Source of the DNA: Paraconiothyrium sp. Pb-2020
Lineage: Eukaryota > Ascomycota > Dothideomycetes > Pleosporales > Didymosphaeriaceae
NCBI GenBank assembly: GCA_022419385.1
Contig: JAJUBI010000006.1
Coordinates: 4,092,001 to 4,156,000 of the forward strand
Direction of reading: 5' to 3'
DNA: 64,000 nt
Part shown: piece by piece, positions 58,888 through 64,000 of the stretch
Position numbering within the stretch: position 1 is the first letter of the stretch
How the letters are laid out: each line of letters starts with the position of its first letter
Program-made: the position numbers and the translations under genes
The notes under the pieces: generated by a model
Seen by the model: only the letters and a program-made list of their open reading frames with translations
Database searches by the model: none
Told to the model about the DNA's origin: nothing

Positions 58888-60094
58888 GGCTATGGTGTAG
58901 GGGTATATGTACAAGCCTGCATGGCACTGAGTAACGATAGGAGTACCGATTAGGCGTAAGCACAATTCTTAAAGCGGGAGAGCCGGGAGGGAGAACCCGG
59001 CGTTAATCTTCACAAGCGGGTGAGGATGTTGGCCCGTGTTGGCGCCTGAGCCGAGGCTCCCCAAATAGAGAAACGGTCCGCTAACCATACCTGCTTAGAT
59101 GCGGCTCGGAAGAGTATGCCGTGGCGACCATTAAAACCACATAGAGACTATAAGTCTCAATGACCATGAGGATTTAGATTTGGAATAGGACCTAAAAGGT
59201 TATACTCCTCCCCTTCACGTTAGTCTATCTCCATGGTTATAGCTGTATATTATCAGTCCCCTTGACATCGGCTTCAACCACTTTAAGCCGTGCATTTGCA
59301 GATGCTTTCTGATGTTATTCGAGCTGATTACTTTCCTTGCAGACAACGGAAAGGATGTTCAACTGTTCAAACTGCCCAGACTGCTTTGAGATAGTTGTCT
59401 ACAAATCAGTATGGCAAGTCCATATACAGATGATGTGGCAGAGGTAAACGCGCAGTACGAGAGTGATCAGTCAAGAATCCCACATGAAGGAGGAAAATGC
59501 GAAGCACGAGCTAGAAATATCGAGAAAAGCATATGGGCTGCAAGACGATAGTCGGTGTCGACATTGCAAAAGAAAAGGCGACTTTTCGTTGCGAAAGGCA
59601 ATGAAGTTGTTGCGCAAAGAACCAAATGAGAGCGCACGACGAAGATATGCCTACTGCGACTATACGCTTGCGAAAAGGATACTGCATTCTTACACTATTT
59701 CTCAGCATTCTGACACCCAAGTGGGGGCCATCGCATCTCAAACACCACGCGCAAGCCCCCAACCAGATCCAGACAAGGGGATATTGAACGCCTTCTCTGA
59801 TTCATCAGGTTGCCTCAAGAACCAGCCTACGCCGCAGTCCCACAGTTCGCAGGATGAAACCCGAACAGAAAGCATTGTGCTTGCTATTGGACCTCAATAA
59901 GTCGCGCTTACCGGACACGCAGTCACACCGCAGGGCGTAACCGCAATTTGGAAGATTGCCGTTACGGCCCCCAGAAGAAACGCATCCTGCTACCTCGTGG
60001 ACGAGGCACGTTCTCCTCATCTACTCTCTAGCTTTGCGTAGCGTACGTTATTGTGGTACAACACCTCTGGAGGAGTTTGTACGATTTGCGGAAC
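58888..60094. other. intergenic region of about 1.2 kb
   Basis: It holds the promoter of the sphingoid base kinase gene and of the surface-protein gene starting at 60095. A plus-strand frame at 59484-59900 is listed separately as doubtful. A small perfect inverted repeat GAGACT-ATA-AGTCTC lies at 59144-59158. Confidence 0.55.
59484..59900 (+). CDS. doubtful small open frame, 138 codons
   Basis: The frame starts MKEENAKHELEISRKAYGLQ and is rich in Lys, Arg and Ser, with a CRHCKRKGDF segment. No domain is recognised and no exon partner is evident. Unlike most chance frames here it has a reasonably protein-like middle (AMKLLRKEPNESARRRYAYC). It may equally be non-coding. It lies between the sphingoid base kinase promoter and the surface-protein gene. 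Confidence 0.2.
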   Translation: MKEENAKHELEISRKAYGLQDDSRCRHCKRKGDFSLRKAMKLLRKEPNESARRRYAYCDYTLAKRILHSYTISQHSDTQVGAIASQTPRASPQPDPDKGILNAFSDSSGCLKNQPTPQSHSSQDETRTESIVLAIGPQ

Positions 60095-61168
60095 ATGGCA
60101 ACCGACAATCTAGGAGCACTTACCACTGCGTTCGTGCCGCCTTCAGCGTGTCTATACACTGGGTATGTACCGTACTTCGCCTGGCCAAGCTCAGCTGCTG
60201 ATGACCACGCAAGCAACATATGGCAAATCCACACGACCTACACCGATGGCCCACGAGAAAAGCAGGCATACGAACTCCTGGGTGCACCTCCAGAAGCATC
60301 ACCAGACTGTTATCCCAAGGACTACAACCCAAGGAAGTACTACTCGCCAGGCGTCTGTCCGTCTGGATACTCGATTGCAAAGGCGCAGACAAATGCCATT
60401 GGTACCTTGACGGAAACGACGCATTTATGTTGTCCTTCGTACGAATTCCTCTTACCCATGCGGACATCTCCACCCCGACACTCCTTCCAAGGGCATGTTG
60501 CCTACCGTAGGACCACTCGCTAATAAGCAAATAGTGCCATGTCACTTAGTTCCCAAGTCCAAGCCATCCCCAACCCCAAGTTCCCATTCCTCGACACACT
60601 CCGCTGCGAATCAACATACACCGCCCAAGGGGTATTCACAGTGACGAGCAGCGAGGAAGGACAGGAGCCCACGCCTGCGATTTACACTCATAAGTCGAAT
60701 CCTGGGGCGATCAATGCGTACGCGGTGGTCGTCCGATTTCAGGCGACGGATTTTGCGGTAAGTCGGTTACAGAAGATGAGTAGAGGGACGATGCTAACAT
60801 ACAGTAAGACCTCCTCTTCCTCTTCGTCAAACTCAGCCTCGTCATTGAGCACGGTGTCTTCGTCATCGCCCAGCGCTTCCAACACCTCCGATAAGTCAGG
60901 CCTCTCAACAGGCGCTGGGGTAGGTATCGGCGTTGGTGTTGGCATTGTTGGGCTAGCTGCGATCGTTGGTGCTGTTTGGTTTATACTGCGGTCGAGGAAA
61001 AGGAAGCAACATGCATACAATGATCATCTACCTACCTACAGCGATAAACCTACAACGAATGTGTATGCGAACGAGGCCAGTGGAGAGAGTGCACCACAAG
61101 AGCTAGGGACAGCAGATCATATCAAAGCAGGTAGTGCGCAGAGACCGGTCGAGCTAGAGGGGCGGTAG
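60095..61168 (+). CDS. fungal cell-surface protein with Ser-rich stalk and one membrane span
   Basis: Exons 60095-60438, 60535-60757 and 60809-61168 join in frame into 308 residues. The opening MATDNLGALTTAFVPPSACL followed by a Cys-containing region with CYPKDYNP, PGVCPSGYSI and THLCCPS is a pattern I know from uncharacterised membrane proteins of filamentous fungi. The N-terminal half would be outside the cell. A Ser-rich stalk (about 190-220) leads to a Gly/Val-rich membrane helix at about 225-249, followed by RSRKRKQ, a stop-transfer signal that puts the 55-residue tail in the cytosol. No signal peptide is seen, so the helix may act as a reverse signal anchor. The second intron (51 nt) has no stop and keeps frame if retained. 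A sensor or wall-anchor role is only a guess. Confidence 0.72.
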
Positions 61169-61429
61169 TCTTTGACAAGCGGGAGGATGTAATGCGGGTT
61201 AGATCTCAGTCATGTAACATATTAACGAATGATAGGGCAGGTACCGAAGCTTTTATGCCTTGTATATCAAGTATCTCAACAGGGCAAACATCTTTCATAG
61301 TCTCCACACCCAAGTGGGGTGAATCTGCACCCGCGCATGGGCATCAGTATAACACTGTGCGCAAAACACCTGAATCTCCTGTCTCGTAAAATGCCATCAT
61401 GGTAACCTCTACATGCGAGCAACATAAGC

Positions 61430-64000
61430 TCACTTATTTAAACCCTTCAAGCTCCCTAAACTGAGCGCCAACCCCTGACTTCTAGACCGAATTCTGACAA
61501 AACCTGTAATCGGTCCGTTGCTGCCCTCCTGTTCAATGCTCAAGTTGGCCAACGCATCTTCACCTGCTTTGAATTAGTACTTGTGCTCTTCTGATGCCTG
61601 AAAAAAATGTAACTTACCGAACACACTCCTAGCATAGAGGTTGGCAGACAAAAACTGGCAATCGCCCTTCATGCTCGCCTCTGGCGTAAGGCAAGACATG
61701 TTTGTGGATGCCATGAGCTGCTTGAGGAAATCGCGCAGTGACTTGGCCTTGGAGTTGATGTTAACCTTATTCTCCCATTCGAACTCGGTCCACATTGTTC
61801 GGAATTGAGTCTCTGTGCAGTGAGCAGGCTTGATGTAGTCCATGATATCGATATGTACGTCGTTCAGAATAACGACGTTGGAGTCGACGCCCTTTTCGCT
61901 GTGGGTTTGTTAGTACACGCGTGTGGTGTAAATGGAGTGAACTTGCCCCTCGTATATGATGTTACCAAAAATGACACCAGTGTCAGTGGAAGAAACTTTG
62001 ATGGTGGCCTGGAGGTTGATAAAATCATGCGGGCCAACATTCTGCGTAGGCGGCCGTTCGACAACCTTGAGGTCGCCAAGCGTGGCGAATTCGACAGTCA
62101 AATTTTGAAGGGTTTCGGTAGTTTGATTCACCAGCAATACGTCCAGGACAATGTCGAACTGATGTACCTTGATGTAGGCTTCAGCGTAGACCGGGTCCGA
62201 GAAGCCTGTGAGTTGCTGCACCCGGCTAAGCTTCGATGTGAGATCTTCCGTAGCTGTGTCACCACCAGTCGCTCGTTCTAGATCTTGTTCAACTTCGTCC
62301 GAACCCTCTGCATCCTTCTTCTTGAGCTGTCTTATCGAGAAAGAATCGTCAACGTTGATTGCAGACTTCGCCTTCTCGGACGCTTCCTTCGCTGCTCTCT
62401 TTTTCTCCTCTGCTTGGACCATGATCCTGAAAGACTTCCGTGTGTCTTCGAGGTAGACAGCCTCAAGCTCCTTCTTCTGCGCAAATTCGGAAAGTGATCG
62501 CACGCAAGACATGATGCGGTCGACAGAGTCTTCGTCAATAAGTGTCTTGACAAATTGTGACTGGCCAACGCGAATGATGGAGATCATGATGAGCATAGCC
62601 TCTGCCCTGAGACGGTTGGTTTGAGCGGTATCCTGTGAGATTTCTGAGATGCGCATGACGAGCTTGGTAAGAGTGCTGGACAGAACAGCCGCGAGATAGT
62701 AGTCGCCATCGAGGATAAGCTGGCGGAGCGGGGGCTTCTGGGAGTTTTTGACGGCTTCGAGTTTGGCTTTGGCAGCGGCAGATGAAGTGAGAGCACTTTC
62801 GGTGGCATATGTGCCATCTGCGAGGACTTTGCGTGAACCAGAGGGCGCTGCAGATTTGGCATGGCCATTCACTTGTTCGATAGGTTCCTTGCCTTCTGAT
62901 GCTTCGTCCAGCAGCCTCTGCTCTGAACTTAGGATGGGAATCTCGCCGAGCGATGCGCGGATTCCTCGCCATGCGTCTCGGATGTCTTTAGCTTCCAGTG
63001 AGAACTCTCCAATGATCCAAAGGACACCGCGGTAAACCTTTCCTGCGCGGACCTCGCCCAAGGTGGTGACCAGGCGCTGGACGATGGATGCCCTAAGGTT
63101 TGGGAAACGCTCAACGACTTCTTTTACGAAAGAGATAACATCCACGGCAGATGCGTTGCTGCTGACATCGGAGATGAAATCCATGAGCGAACCGACAACA
63201 CTTGCCGCGACTTCTGGAAATTTGATCGCTGACTGGTGGATAACGGAGATGAGCAGTGACCGATACTCGGAGTTCTTCTCGTATTGTTCATCAACAGTCT
63301 TGACCAGTTCCTTCTTCAGCAACAGAACCACCTCTTCGACATTGCGGCTTGTGACCATTTCCAGTGCGATGTTGAGCGCCTTCTTCCGCACATCCAAGTC
63401 GGGGCTTGACAAGACACGGAGAATTTCCATAGTGAGATCATCCAAAACTCCCTCATTCTTTTGACGCAATTGGTCTACGCGCTCCAGAACGATCAACTTC
63501 ACATTGTTGTCAGGCTCCCTAACTGCGAGTTCCACAAACTTTCCTGCGGCTGCTTTGACAGCTACGGGATTGGAAGTAAGAGTAGTGAGTGCGTGCGCAG
63601 CTTCATAGATAACCGTTGACACACTGGACTCTAGTAGATCAAAGATCAGCCGCAAATACCGCGCCTTGTTCTGGGGGTTGCCAATGGCGTCTTTTCGGAT
63701 AAATTCCAATTCGGCAAGCAGTACCAGTTCATCGTGGTTGGGGATCGAGTCGAAGACTGTGCTCAAGTATTCTAATGCCTTTTCGTGACTGATTGAGACA
63801 AGAGCGGCGAAAGCGTTGCGCTTGCAGGTCGCGTCGTTTTCGTCGTCAAGGAAGGTGACGAGGAGATCGGGTGCGTCTGGAAGAAGTTCAGGTAGATGTG
63901 TGAAAATAGACGCGATAGCGAAAGTTGCGTTCTTTCGCACGTAAGCGTGTCTGTGTGTGAGACATTGTCGTACAGGTTCTGCAAGTCTTGTAAGCACCTG
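61430..64000 (-). CDS. SEC26: COPI coat beta subunit (beta-COP), C-terminal part, 5' end beyond window
   Basis: It is a coat subunit of vesicles for retrograde Golgi-to-ER transport. The window holds three exons, 64000-61947 (cut by the edge), 61898-61618 and 61563-61430, giving about 822 of an expected 950-970 residues. The visible N-terminal part is HEAT/armadillo-like adaptin trunk (YVRKNATFAIASIF, LLPDAPDLLVTFLDDENDAT). The appendage domain shows VVILNDVHIDIMDYIKPA, CTETQFRTMWTEFEWENKVN and LMASTNMSCLTPEASMKGDC. The spliced end reads FGEDALANLSIEQEG, then ITGFVRIRSRSQGLALSLGS, LKGLNK. The first intron shown (61946-61899) has a GC donor (GCAAGT) with a perfect TACTAAC branch and CAG end. 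Splicing there restores NIIYEGEKGVDSN. The gene starts outside the window. Confidence 0.96.

Overview
The window looks like nuclear DNA of a filamentous ascomycete (Pezizomycotina, most likely a Dothideomycete). The genes carry many short introns of about 45-140 nt with GT(A/G)NGT donors and CTAAC-type branch sites. The protein set is fungal: NatA subunit, eEF1B, COPI, a Zn2Cys6/AflR-type regulator, GH78 and an AA12-like enzyme. Nothing bacterial, viral or plasmid-like was seen, and no CRISPR array, rRNA or intact transposon. Seventeen protein-coding genes can be supported, most with exon structures that close in frame. There are also one initiator tRNA gene, one intronic C/D snoRNA and one degenerate tRNA.

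Layout. 1-2851 is gene-poor. 2852-4333 (-) is a single-span membrane protein of unknown role. 4334-8248 is gene-poor. 8249-9195 (+) is a small basic unknown protein. 11219-38093 is a dense housekeeping block: RAD51, NUP120/160-type nucleoporin and a UBE2S-type E2 (all +); a polytopic membrane protein, a sarcosine-oxidase-type flavoenzyme, NAA15 and an Fpg/MutM-type DNA glycosylase (all -); an agmatinase-like enzyme and a tocopherol-cyclase-like protein (+); eEF1B-alpha with a U18 snoRNA in its intron (-); mitochondrial HSP78 and the meiotic MutS homologue MSH4 (+). 38094-43035 and 44511-50545 are large gene-poor stretches around one AflR-type regulator (43036-44510). 50546-55002 is a convergent pair of secreted carbohydrate enzymes: GH78 alpha-L-rhamnosidase and an AA12-like PQQ sugar dehydrogenase. 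56641-56764 (-) is an initiator tRNA-Met gene. 57250-58887 (-) is a sphingoid base kinase, 60095-61168 (+) a Ser-rich single-span surface protein, and 61430-64000 (-) the C-terminal part of beta-COP, cut by the window edge.

The most unusual observation is the initiator tRNA-Met gene. All its stems and hallmark bases are intact, but it is interrupted in the variable loop, not at the canonical 37/38 site, by 52 nt that look like an ordinary spliceosomal intron (GTACGT...CTAAC...CAG). Removing exactly these 52 nt restores a perfect 72-nt tRNA. A second notable RNA feature is a U18/snR18-like C/D snoRNA in intron 1 of the eEF1B gene, the same host gene as in budding yeast. Gene-structure oddities include a 9-nt first exon in the glycosylase gene, a probable ATG-only first exon in the UBE2S gene, and a GC-AG intron in SEC26. 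All function calls rest on motif and family recognition by eye; no database search was run.
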